64,000 nucleotides of DNA from Ichthyophis bannanicus (Eukaryota > Chordata > Amphibia > Gymnophiona > Ichthyophiidae). Positions within the stretch are counted from its first letter, which is position 1. Every line of letters begins with the position of its first letter. Below, piece after piece: positions 1-9,712 of this stretch. A model generated the notes under the pieces. It did no database searches. It worked only from the letters and a program-made list of their open reading frames with translations, and was not told the origin of the DNA. The DNA lies in assembly GCA_033557465.1 (NCBI GenBank), contig CM066039.1, positions 397,439,440-397,503,439 of the forward strand, read 5' to 3'. The position numbers and the translations under genes were made by a program.

Positions 1-344
1 TTGTGGGAATAAGAACAGCTGAACAGTGAAAAGAGGTTTTTGTTACGTCACTCTCTGTTACCTGATTTATCCTTTATGTTGGAGAAGCATCCTTTTTGCC
101 GTGTTTGTGTATTGAGCTTAAATGCCCTGGAAATCCCCACAAAATAAATTTTCTTGCTGCCTTGAACCACCGACTCACAACTACAATTTGTCCTTAAAGA
201 ATAAACTAACTACAAGTCCCAGAATACCCCTGGTGACAAGAAGGGAAGCTTTATTCAAAAGTGGACAACATAAGGCTGTTTCCTGCTTGTAAGCTCTTGG
301 GCCCAAGCAGAAGCATTGTAATGTACAATAATTCCAGTCAAACA

Positions 345-510
345 GTGCAGGAGTGGCCTAGTGGTTGGGGCAAGGTACTTCAGGCCTGAAGGTCAGGGGT
401 TCAAATCCCACTAGAGGACAGCAACCTTGGGCCTGGAAGGACTTGGATTTCTAGTTCCACAGGTGCTCCTTGTGGTCTTGGGCAAGCCACTTAACCCTCC
501 ATAGCCCATG
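345..510 (+). mobile_element. tRNA-derived SINE, left part (interrupted)
   Basis: The 5' head of a tRNA-like SINE. It has a box A-like stretch (tggcctagtggttggggc, near 353-371) and a box B-like stretch (gggttcaaatcccactag, near 397-414), the two internal parts of an RNA polymerase III promoter. Full copies elsewhere in the window (22305-22590, 55451-55744) continue after 'catagcccatg' with a linker and an L2-type tail. Here that junction is broken by two L2 3' ends (511-1602). The missing tail reappears at 1603-1697, so this is one SINE split by later insertions. Confidence 0.85.
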
Positions 511-1038
511 TTTATTTATTTATTTATTTACATTTCTTATATACCGCGCTATTATAATCAGTGCGGTTCACAGAAGAACAGAAACACACTACAATGCAGT
601 ATGGTACATTGAGTTTACATGGAACAGGTGGTCAAAAACTTGGGTGAACTGGGGAGAACTATATACAGAATATATACAAATCATACAGTAGTAGTAAGTA
701 TTCACATGGGGTATATGGATTCAGAGTGGGTGCAGGAGCTTTTGGGATGGAGTGATGGAGGTGGCGGTTGGTTAACCATTGTCGACCGGGAGCAGTGGGA
801 TGTGGAAGGTGGGGGGTCAATGTAGAGGTTGTGTGTTTTTCAGGCTTGGTATCGGGGTAGTGCTGAAGGAACAGGTGGGGTTTGAGGGCCTTTCTGAACA
901 TCATTAAGTTCGGGATGGCACGGATTTCTGGGGGGAGGGCGTTCCAGGCCATGGGTGTGAAGATGGAGAAGGCTGTACTTGCCATTAACTTTGAAAATTT
1001 TGTCACAGATTTAGGTACTTCGAGTGTATTCAACTGAG
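511..1038 (-). mobile_element. 5'-truncated L2-clade LINE, 3' end
   Basis: Read on the minus strand, the end at 511 is a (TAAA)n tail preceded by the L2-type 3' hairpin (ccgc...gcgg, 545-576). Upstream lies a C-terminal ORF2 remnant (about 840-1033) with the typical 'FSIFTPMAWNALPPEIR' and 'FRKALKPHLF' motifs. The reverse transcriptase core is absent because of 5' truncation. It abuts an oppositely oriented L2 fragment head to head. Confidence 0.85.
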
Positions 1039-1044
1039 TGGATC

Positions 1045-1602
1045 TCCTGGTCCTGTTTGCTCAGCTCATATCACTCCTCTTCTTATTCGCTTACACTGGT
1101 TGCCTATTCCTTTCCGCATTCAATACAAGGTTCTGATTTTTGTCCACAGGGCTTTACACACTGGTGTTCCTCTTTATCTCTCTGACTTGGTGCACTTTCA
1201 CTGTCCCTCTAGAACTCTTCGGTCGATTCACGCTAATCGTCTTTTTCTTCCACCTCCTTCCAGGGCTCGTCTTGAATCAACACGCTCCTCTGCTTTCTTT
1301 TTCCTCGGCCCCCGCCTTTGGAATTCTCTCCCCTTAGCTTTGCGACTAGAATCCTCCTTCGGCACTTTCAAGGCCTCTCTCAAGACTCACCTCTTTTGTA
1401 CCGCTTTTGACATCCCTTCCCTTCCCACCCTCAGTTGATTGGTCCTTTCTCTGTTTTCTTCATTCTATCTTCTGCTGTCTCTTTTGTGAATAATTGGCGT
1501 TCTTTTCTGTTTCCCTAGTAGCCTTTGTTTTATTGTACACCGCTGTATGCCTTTCGGTCCAGGCGGTATAATAAGTTTTAAAATAAAGATAAAGATAAAG
1601 AT
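1045..1602 (+). mobile_element. 5'-truncated L2-clade LINE, 3' end
   Basis: Plus-strand L2 ORF2 C-terminus. The frame gives 'HITPLLIRLHWLPIPFRIQY' at about 1065-1125, then 'LGPRLWNSLPLALR' and 'FKASLKTHLF', and stops near 1437. It is followed by a 3' UTR with hairpin arms (accgc / gcggt, about 1540-1570) and a tail built of AAAGAT units (1582-1602). The tail differs from the TAAA tail of the neighbouring minus-strand L2, so this is a different subfamily and a separate insertion. Confidence 0.85.
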
Positions 1603-1697
1603 ATAATGCCCTGTTCAATGTAATTTCAGTTTGTTCAATGTAAACTGCACTGATGCAGAATAGTGCGGTATATAAGAGAATATAAATAAATAAATAT
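1603..1697 (+). mobile_element. SINE 3' tail, right part of the split SINE
   Basis: Matches the 3' part of the complete SINEs: 'ataatgccctgttcaatg', a duplicated gttcaatgtaa motif, the hairpin arms ccgc / gcgg and a TAAA tail. It begins where the plus-strand L2 ends. About 27 bp of linker found in the intact copies is missing at the break. Confidence 0.8.
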
Positions 1698-2640
1698 GAC
1701 AGTACCTGCAATTACACACATGAACAGTACCTACAGCCAAACATGTACAGTCCATGCAACCACACACATGTACAGTGCCTGCAGCTGCACATATGTACGG
1801 TACATACAGCCACACATGCATACCTGTAGCCACACATATGTACACTATGTATAATAACACATATACAGTATATGCAGCCAAACGTGCACAGTTCATGCAG
1901 TCACACATGTATAGAACACGCAGCTACACACATGTACAGTACCTGTGGCCATACAAGTGTACAGTACATGCAGCTGTACATGTGACAGTATCTGCACACA
2001 CACATATAATACCTGCAGCCACACATGTACAGTACCTACAGCCAAACATGTACATGCAGCCACACAAATCTACAGTACATGCAACCACACGTGTACAGTA
2101 CCTGCAGCTGCACACATGTACAGTACATACAGCCACATATATGCACAGTACCCACAGCAACATGTGTACAATAACTGCAGTAACACATGGGTACAGTGCA
2201 TGCAGCCAAATGTGTACAGTACATGCAGTCACACACATGTACAGTACATGTAGTTGTATATGTGTACAGTAGATTCAGTCACAAAAGTGTAGAACACACG
2301 TGACAGTACCTGCACACACATATACAATACCTTCAGCCACACATTTGACAGTACCTACAGCCACACACATGTACAGTACATGCAGTCACATGTGTATAGT
2401 ACCTGCGGCCATACACATGTACATGCAATCACAGTGCAGTACATGCAGCCACACACATATACAGTACATGCAACCATACACATGTACAGTACCTGCAGCT
2501 GCACACATGTACACTACATGCAGCCACATGTGTATAGTACCTGCAGCCACACACGTGCACAGTACTGCAGCTGCACACATGCACATTACCTGCAGCCACA
2601 CATGTGTACAGTTTCTGGACCTGCACGTGTGTGTATAGTT
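1698..2640 (+). repeat. Tandem repeat, ~25-bp unit, imperfect
   Basis: About 37 imperfect copies of a unit like acagtacctgcagccacaca plus catgt. The unit is rich in ACATGT, TGCA and GTAC palindromes, so both strands look alike. The cysteine-rich open frames on both strands arise only because the unit lacks stop codons. Much variation between units suggests an old array. Confidence 0.9.
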
Positions 2641-3224
2641 CATACATATGTTCCTACGGGGCTCTTATCATGATGATGCCTCTCCCTGTGGCCATAGAGC
2701 TGGTGAATTTAGTGACCACTGTTTCAGGGTAGCTGAAACTCCTACAATGGTCACAACTTATAAGCAAGAGATAAACCATATAATTAAACCAAAGCATCTA
2801 AAGCACAACTAAAGTCACTTAAGGAAGATATACTCTGTGTTGCCAGCTGGAGGCAGTAGTGTGTATAGCAGGGACTCACTATGGAGATGACTGAGGTCAA
2901 CTATGCTTATTCCATAGGAAATCAATTGCAGGTGCATCAAATATGTTTCCTCTAGTATTTGTCTAAATTACATAGACTGTGAAATAGAGCTGGCGCAGCC
3001 CCTTCCCATGAAAGATAAGAGGCATTAATTACATAGTAACCCTGTTCTTAATGCGTTTAGTCAAGTACGGGAAACAATCAGGCTGCATGTCGTTAGAAGA
3101 AGAAAGCTGCATCTCATTATCCAACTCTCTTCTCGGCTGCACATCAAATTGCAGGAGCAATATCTGCGATTTGATAGCCAGCTACTCTACTGACAATCCA
3201 TGAGATCCTTAACCCTCTATTGTC
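2641..3224. other. No feature recognised
   Basis: Ordinary AT-leaning sequence without a sustained open frame, a tandem repeat, or similarity to repeats seen elsewhere in the window. Confidence 0.5.
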
Positions 3225-3359
3225 CCAGAAAAATTCAAGTTATCAGTATCCCTGTTTAATGTACATTACCAAGCTTAAGTTACAGTATAAACCGCTTTGA
3301 CTGAAATGATAAAACAGTATAAAAAACGTTAAATAAATCAAATAAATAAATAAATAAAA
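3225..3359 (+). mobile_element. L2-like 3' tail fragment
   Basis: Contains 'aaccgctttgactgaaatg' followed by a short AT-rich stretch and (AAAT)n. This is the arrangement of the L2/SINE 3' ends elsewhere in the window, with weaker hairpin complementarity. Only about 130 bp can be assigned; the 5' boundary is uncertain. Confidence 0.5.
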
Positions 3360-3890
3360 TCCTAGCAGGTGTCTCGAGTATCCTCACAATGCTAAACATT
3401 TTAGGATAAGAATGAGATATTTTGATTCATAGATGCACCTGGTTACAGCATCCAGGTCAGATCATTTTCATCAGCTCCTCTTCTCTTCTCCATGTTTGTG
3501 GCATCATGAGATGATTAGCTGTAAGTTCGCCGAAATGCTGACAGTCCATTTCCAATGTGCGGAATGTCTCAGATGTAAACGTTTTACTTGGAAAGCGCAG
3601 CATCTCTCATCTCTGTCTACATATCGTAGCTGTGAAGAGGCCCAAGATTTCTCAGCAATCTTAGATGGCATTAGCCAAAGTGGGAAAGAAGTTGCGCAAC
3701 ACTTGAAGCTCTAGAGCAGCAGTTCTCAGCCTTATGCTCTGAGACCAGCTGATCAGTCTGTTTCTATTTGTTTGGATTTCGGCTCACCACATAGTCACAA
3801 ATAATAAAATGCAATCAAAAAAATGCAATAGTACAGCAAAACAAATAAATAAAACAGAGTAGCAGAACTTTACAAGTGCAACGTTATGCA
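3360..3890. other. No feature recognised
   Basis: Nothing beyond a short A-rich, AATAA-containing stretch near 3790-3860. The 93-codon open frame at 3433-3714 has no motif and no context, so I do not call it. Confidence 0.4.
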
Positions 3891-3906
3891 CTTAGATGCT
3901 TATTCT
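3891..3906. repeat. Target-site duplication, left copy
   Basis: The 16-bp sequence cttagatgcttattct matches 5438-5453 at 15 of 16 positions. It lies next to the poly(T) (minus-strand poly(A)) edge of the retrocopy at 3907-5437. Confidence 0.85.
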
Positions 3907-5437
3907 TTTTTTAAAATTTTATTTACAAAATATAATCAAGACAAGATTGTACATAAAAGGGAAAAACACTCACATTATTCCAAAGAAAGTGTACAATAGA
4001 AAACTGCCTATGGAACACCAAAAATCACTATGGAAGAGATGGGAAAGAAAGAAACCCATCACATTAAAGAAATAGATAGATGCAGAGGGTCCTGAAGTGG
4101 GATAAACAGTTACACAGCACCTCCCAAGTCAGGCACAGACGGAACAGTTGAAACCTTAGCATTAATGAACACAGGTACTGTAAATCATTGGGTTGAAAAA
4201 AAATATACCTTTTCAAGTTATAAACAACTGAGCATTTACAAGGAAAACATAAAAAGAAAGATGCTCCCAACTGCACCACACCCGGTTTAAGAAGCAAAAA
4301 TTGCCTCTTCCTCTTCTGGGTCTCGCGTGACACATCTGGGAAAATAGAAACTTTAACCCACAAAAAAACATAGATCTTTTTTTTATTATACAGCCTCAAA
4401 ATCTGATCTCTATCAGAAACTAAGGCACAAGTTACTAAAAGTGTAGCAACCAGCTGCCTGGAGTCTGAGATAGATGAAGACAGTAAATCAGAAATATTAA
4501 GCACTTCCATATTATTATCCACAGCAGAAGAACCTGGCTCTCTCTTTTCTTGCGGTAAACAGAACGCCTTCGTAATAGGAGGGACCAAAAGAGTCTCAGT
4601 CAAATACTGCTTAAACAAATCTATTGCAGATAACCCGGCAATTCTAGGAAAATTTAAGACTCTTAAATTCGAAGCATGGGCAAAGTTCTCCAGCAGTTCT
4701 AGTTTCACTCTTAAAGCCGTATTTAGTTAGAGCTTCACTTAGATCAGGCATTGACACCAACTTCTGCATATTTTAATTTACTTTAAGTTGTAAATCATTA
4801 GTTACCAACTTAAAAGACTCCAAGATCACTGTATTCAGCTCAACCTTAGCCGATAATGCTGCCATCTGCTTTTAAACCACTGCAGCGAAGCCAACAATAG
4901 TGTCACAAATATTATCCAACGTGATCTTCAGAGGACGCTGAAGCTGCAAGACGATGGGTGAGGAAGCAGAAGGTTTATCCCACAGAACATTACCCGTACT
5001 AGGGCCACTGGCCTGGGGTATTGCCGACACCAGCTCCCCTACAGGAGAGCTAAGATCTTCCGAGAAAGACGCCTCAAATCGAAATGCCACCACTCCTGGC
5101 ACTGGACCCTTGAAATCACCGATTTCCAATGAATGAGGGGCCTGAGGTGGCGAAGCGGAAGCAAACTCTCTGGAGGGTTGTGGTGGACACCGTTCTAATT
5201 CCGGAGACAGAGTGATGTCAGGATCCTCAATGCACTGGGGGCCCTCCAAACCTCCAGCGAACATTTCTGACCTAATCTCCTTTTTGGCCACATCAGGGAT
5301 GATGACGAAACGGTCCATAGGACCCTGCACTGAAGGCTGAGGCTTGGCTGGGTAAGCCTTAGCCTTTCCTTTTCTTTTCAGCATGTAGAAGAAAACACAT
5401 CCATCCTCAGGCATCCATCTCGATCAGACTACGCCTC
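3907..5437 (-). mobile_element. ORF1-only L1-like (HAL1-like) retrocopy
   Basis: A minus-strand insertion with the marks of poly(A) retrotransposition: an A-rich 3' end at 3907-3912, an AATAAA signal about 10 nt upstream (minus strand, near 3918-3923) and a 16-bp TSD. Its only coding content is a decayed ORF1-like protein (4080-5414). The 3' UTR and poly(A) follow directly, and no endonuclease or reverse transcriptase is present. An ordinary truncated L1 keeps the ORF2 end and loses ORF1, so this is the opposite pattern. It could be a half-L1 family or a processed ORF1 transcript. Confidence 0.75.
4080..5414 (-). pseudogene. L1-type ORF1 RNA-binding protein, decayed
   Basis: The N-terminal part (4872-5414) starts MPEDG, has an early lysine-rich 'MLKRKGKAKAYPAK' and a Pro/Ser-rich low-complexity stretch. 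A middle segment (about 4715-4870) reads as a short coiled-coil-like stretch with a stop. The C-terminal part (about 4190-4708) begins 'KLELLENFAHASNLRVLNFP', which resembles the start of the L1 ORF1p RRM. It continues with 'IFPDVSRETQKRKRQFLLLK' and 'GASFFLCFPCKC', like the RRM-to-CTD part of that family. At least one frameshift (near 4708) and a stop break the frame. In L1, ORF1p is a trimeric RNA chaperone that coats its own RNA. The family assignment rests on motif resemblance only. Confidence 0.65.
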
Positions 5438-5453
5438 CTTAGATGCCTATTCT
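5438..5453. repeat. Target-site duplication, right copy
   Basis: cttagatgcctattct, one mismatch from the left copy at 3891-3906. It marks the 5' edge of the minus-strand retrocopy. Confidence 0.85.
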
Positions 5454-5820
5454 GAAAAGGACATCCAAGAACAGCAAAAATGTCCAGATGTGGACATGTA
5501 AACCTAGATGTGATACTGTACGCAAGGAAACCGACATCCACAAATACATGGAATACAGCTGAAAGCTGACAAGAATACAGATGTTGAGTCTGCACAGGGA
5601 TGCCTGTGCCGCCTGCACATACAAAAACAGAAGACGTGCAAAAATGCTGTGATCCAAACATCCCCCCATGCTCCCGAGCACCAGGGGTGATATAGATGTC
5701 CAATGCAATGTCCACATGGATGGCCAAATCATCCACACCTGCACTGTGGCCCACATGCAACAGGAAACAGCATAGAATGATGCTTCCTCTCCCTTGTCAA
5801 GCATAGAGCACAGTGTGAAG

Positions 5821-5978
5821 ATGGCTACCCAGCTGCCCAATTTTTCAGAGGAGGAGACACACCTGTTCTCTAGGCTAGTGTTGGAGGAGGAGGAAACCCT
5901 TCTCCCCACGAGGCACAGAAGGCCAGCTCGTACAGCTAGATGCAGGGGCTGGGAGCATATCAGAACCACCCTAGCGCA
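5821..5978 (+). pseudogene. Harbinger Myb-like protein 1, exon 1
   Basis: Opens MATQLPNFSEEETHLFSRLV and ends 'CRGWEHIRTTLA'. The pattern F-S-x-E-E-x(2)-L-x(2)-L-V ... W-E-x-I is that of the Myb/SANT-like DNA-binding proteins encoded beside Harbinger transposases. The frame runs into a donor-like CA|GTAAGT at 5979, so the domain probably continues in another exon. The partner protein in this superfamily helps bring the DDE transposase to the nucleus and the transposon ends. The link to the later exons is inferred from splice-like edges and composition. Confidence 0.6.
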
Positions 5979-7018
5979 GTAAGTGCAGCTGCCAGAAATA
6001 GGGTGGTGGAGATGGGTGAGGCTGGGAAGGATGCCTGTGCAGGGAGATTAACAATGCACAGAGCCAGGCACGCAGGCCCAAAGCTATTTGAGTGAGGGTG
6101 TGGTGGACTTACAGAGTGCATGCACAGCGAGACCACACCAGGTCAGACTGGACACACACAACAAGGTCCACAGGAAGGATGGAAGGCAGCACAGAGGGAA
6201 GAGCAGGACACAGGCAACCAGAAACACTGTGCCCCAGAGAATAGCTGGCAGGTGATGCAGGAACCATGACCAGATAAGCCAAAAGAGAAACTAGCGCAGA
6301 CACACAAACACACTCACAGCAATATCCCCGTGGAATGTGTGGGAGGCAGAGATCTGGACAAACCAGATAGGCAGATCCCTATGAAACATACCAACTATCC
6401 CAAAACTCTGGAACAGTGGTGCAGCACCACGGGATCATGCTAGCACAAGCCATGCAACATGAGTATGCCAGAGGAAAGCCAACCATGGCAATATGAATCC
6501 ACCACAGGCAACGGTGGACAAAGTGAAAGGTCAGGGCAAAGAAAACAGAGCATGTGAGGGCCCAGCCACCTGCCCCCAGACACCAAAACTTGGGTCCTAT
6601 CACCATTCTGGAGGCCCCCCCCCCAATACCTTGGTGCTGCACACAGATGATGGATAGCGACAGGCAGCTGAACAGCATGCTAAGGCAGCAAGGGATGCCC
6701 CAGCCAATGGCACATATCATGCAGGCCCAATGGTGGACTGGGCCCCTGGACCATCAGGGTGGTGACTACCCCCCCCCCCCCAATAGCTCCTAGCCCATGG
6801 CCTAGCCATGATGCTCTGCAGGCATGCATGAATCAGGGGGTTCTGGAGAGGAGAGTCAGACACAGTCCATGGAGAGGCAGCATCTGGTAGGTGTTGGTGC
6901 AATGGATCTTACCCCAGCAGCTGCAGGTGGGGTGCCATCACGCAGGGGTTGGTATGGACACACCTGTGAGGGAGGAAACACAGGCACACATGTAGTTCAC
7001 CATTGTTTGTATCCACAG

Positions 7019-7131
7019 CCACTTCAGAATGATGAGGGACACCAAGGTCTATCATGTCCATTACAGGGCCATCCGGTGCACATGTCCCCGACTGCTAGAA
7101 TGGATCCACCAGCAGCTGAAGAGGGAGCAGG
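7019..7131 (+). pseudogene. Harbinger Myb-like protein 1, candidate exon 2
   Basis: Bounded by an acceptor-like 'tatccacag' (ends 7018) and a donor-like G|GTAAGT (begins 7132). One frame gives 'RMMRDTKVYHVHYRAIRCTC' followed by 'PRLLEWIHQQLKREQG', a basic helical segment that could complete a Myb-like domain. No catalytic motif is expected. The call rests on splice-like boundaries and position, so confidence is modest. Confidence 0.4.
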
Positions 7132-7302
7132 GTAAGTATGCAGGAACTATGATGTGCATGTGCCAGCACTCCACATACGCCCTGGACATAATGAGCGAGC
7201 CAACTGCTGGTGTGCCCCACAGACAGATCATGTGGCAGAGACATGCCCACAATGCACCCACATGCACCACCACTAACGCTTGGCCTCTTGTATCCCACAC
7301 AG

Positions 7303-7602
7303 TTATCCCAGTTGAGGACTCACTGTCCCTGTCACTGGAGGTGTATGAGGAGGAGGAGGATGATGCCGATAAGGACGAGGCGACAAAGGAGATGCAGGTG
7401 GAGGTGCAGGGGCAGCCATGGACATGGGTGTGCATGTGGTGTGGACCCTGCCAAGCAGCTCGAGCAGTGAAGCCACAGGGCACATAGCCACAATGGCCAG
7501 CAGCAGCCCCACTGTGCTGTCCAGCTCCCCCTCCTCAGAGGAAAGTGCGGAGGAGGAGTGTGTCACCCTCACCATCACAGAGGTGACAAGCTCCCCTGAG
7601 GT
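7303..7602 (+). pseudogene. Harbinger Myb-like protein 1, candidate acidic exon 3
   Basis: Starts after an acceptor-like 'tatcccacacag'. It reads 'VEDSLSLSLEVYEEEEDDAD', then, after an apparent frameshift near 7420, a Ser/Glu-rich stretch 'SSSPTVLSSSPSSEESAEEE'. Acidic, serine-rich middles are usual in Harbinger Myb-like proteins. The segment is cut at 7603 by an L2 insertion, and similar acidic coding sequence resumes after 9712. Confidence 0.45.
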
Positions 7603-7643
7603 GGCTCATATTACTCCTCTTCTCAAGTCACTTAATTGGCTCC
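7603..7643 (+). mobile_element. L2 LINE fragment, 5' piece of a split copy
   Basis: 'gctcatattactcctcttct' and what follows encodes AHITPLLKSLNWLP, the conserved L2 ORF2 C-terminal motif seen also at 1055-1100. The continuation lies at 9261-9712. The copy was split by the minus-strand L2 between them. Confidence 0.65.
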
Positions 7644-9260
7644 CTATTTATTTATTTATCTGATTTTGGATATACTGCTAGGACCGGAGCATAAAAGCGG
7701 TTTACAAAAAAATAATGGGCTGCCAACAGACGGAAAAAGAGCAGAACGCCAAATTTTTAGACAGGACAGAAAAGAGACAAAAACAAGGATAAGAGGAGAA
7801 AAGGCTAGAGGAAAGAAAACAAAGACACACTGGGCAGAAAAAAAACAAACCAGGAAATCAATCATGCCAGACTGGTCACTGAGGAGGGGTTGTGAGGTAT
7901 ATCAAATGCAAGATGGAAAAAATGGTTTTTAAATGCAGCCTTAAGCCTGGGGAAGGAGGACTTAGAATGGAGGGACAAGGGAAGAGAGTTCCACAAAGCA
8001 GAACCCAAGAAAAAAATGCAGCACCTCGTGTTCGCTCAAGGTGCACCTGGGAAACTGCAGGGAGGGCTGGGCGATGGGTGTGGACAGAACATAGAAGTCG
8101 ATGAGGATGATGAAAGTGGAGTAGATCAGCCAGGTACTGGGGAGAGGAGGGGTGGAGAACCTGGTGTACAAAGGTTATGATTTTATATTGAACCCTAAAA
8201 CGGACAGTAACCAATGGAGACAGGCTAGAAGAGGTGAAACGTGGTCAAAACGAGAGAAGTGAGTAAGGATGTGAGCTGCTGTGTTTTGGAGCAGTTGTAA
8301 GCAGTGCAATTGGTAATGGGGGAGGCCAGCAAGAACAACATTGCAATAATCAATTCTGGAAAGCACTAGGGACAGAAGGAATGTAGATAGGGTGGCAGGG
8401 GAGAGGAATGGACGGATAGAGCAAATCTGCCGAAGATGATAGAAGGAGCAACGAGAAATAGAGGAAATATGTTCAGTGAAGGAGAGGGAAGAAGCTAAAA
8501 TGACCCCAAAGTATCTAAAAAAGGACACCAAGGGAATGGGGATGGAGGCAAGAAAGGGGACCAAAGAGGAAGCAGTGGTGCCAAAGGTGATCCAAGTGGC
8601 GGATGATTTTGACGGGTTCAGATGTAGAAAGTTGGAGGTCAACCAGGAGTGAATACTTACCAAGCAAGCATTTAGCATCAAAAGATCAGGGGCAAGGGAA
8701 TTAGTGTGATGCAGGAGAAGAATATCGTCTGCATAGTAGTAAGTGGAAATATCAAATTGCTGTACAATTAAACACAGAGGGGCTAAGAGACATTGAATAA
8801 GAGCAGGGACAATACCGAGCCCTGTGGGACACTACAGGGCAAGGTAGTGGAGGGAGAGACAGAAGCAGTGGAGAGGAGAGAAAAAGAGCATGCAGTGAGG
8901 AAGGACCTAAGCCAAGCTAAAGGAGTGCCAGAAATACCAAAGCCCAAGAGGCAAGAAAGAAGGGTGCAATGATCTACAAGATCAAACGCTGATGATAGAT
9001 CAAGGGAAACTACGAGGGTAAGGTCACCATTATCATGTGCAATGTGAAGCTCATTCAGAAGAGAAAGAATAGATTCTGTACTGTGACCCTCGCAGAACCC
9101 AGACTGATGGTGGTGAAGAGCATTAGTTGAGAGGAGGTGGGAGGAAAGTTGGGCAAAGATGAAGTGTTCAAGTACTTTGGAAAGAAAGCATAGGTTAGAC
9201 ACCGGGCGCCAGTTAGCCAGGACAGAGGGATCAAAAGTAGGCTTCTTAAGGATGGGGTGA
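7644..9260 (-). mobile_element. 5'-truncated L2-clade LINE with most of the RT
   Basis: The 3' end at 7644 has the (TAAA)n tail and an 'aaaccgctt...' end. Minus-strand ORF2 segments: an RT N-terminal part (8783-9260) with 'NWRPVSNLCFLSKVLE', 'VVSLDLSSAFDLVDH' (first catalytic Asp) and 'CSVPQGSVLS'; then 'YYADDILLLHH' near 8715-8750 (catalytic Asp pair); then the C-terminal part (7876-8680) with 'DYCNVVLAGLPHYQLHCLQL'. Frameshifts separate the pieces. The endonuclease is missing through 5' truncation. Confidence 0.85.
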
Positions 9261-9712
9261 ACTTCTTCTGCTGACCTATAAGTGCCTTCACTCTGCAGCT
9301 CTTCTCTACCTTTCCGCTTTTCTGGCAAATTGCTTCTATCTGTGTCCTTCTCTTCTACTGCTAACTCCATACTTTGCTCCTTTCACCTTGCTGCTACTTA
9401 TGTCTGGAACAAACTACCTGATTCTGTAAGTCAGGCGCCTTCTCTGGCCCTTTTCAAATCCAGGCTGAAAACTTATCTCTTCGCTGTTGCTTTCGGATCT
9501 TGACTCACCTGATCTCCTTTGTGTTTCCTTACCATTCCCCCTAGATGTATCCCTGTCTACACCTACTGTGCTGTCTGTCTTGACTAGATTGTAAGGTCTG
9601 ATGAGCAGGAACTGTCTCTTAAATGTCTGTGCAGCAATGCATGCATCTTGTAGCACTATACAAATGCTCAGTATTAATAGTAGTAGGAGTAGTAGTAGTA
9701 GTAGTAGTAGTA
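9261..9712 (+). mobile_element. L2-clade LINE 3' end with (TAG)n tail
   Basis: Encodes an ORF2 C-terminus ('TYVWNKLPDSVSQAPSLALF', 'KSRLKTYLFAVAF', 9400-9500) followed by a 3' UTR ending 'gtagcactatacaaatgctc' and a TAG microsatellite (9675-9712). It is a third tail type, besides TAAA and AAAGAT. It is probably the downstream half of the copy begun at 7603. Confidence 0.75.

Noticed and set aside
351..414. Functional tRNA gene
   Set aside because: Box A- and B-like sequence is present, but no cloverleaf with a plausible acceptor stem, and a SINE tail follows. Four copies show the same structure.
1754..2673. Long cysteine- and histidine-rich open frames on both strands
   Set aside because: They follow the 25-bp satellite, which lacks stops in several phases. 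No start context, domain or conservation.
5407..5969. Overlapping minus-strand frames just right of the retrocopy
   Set aside because: Different phases with no motif, overlapping the first Myb-like exon on the other strand.
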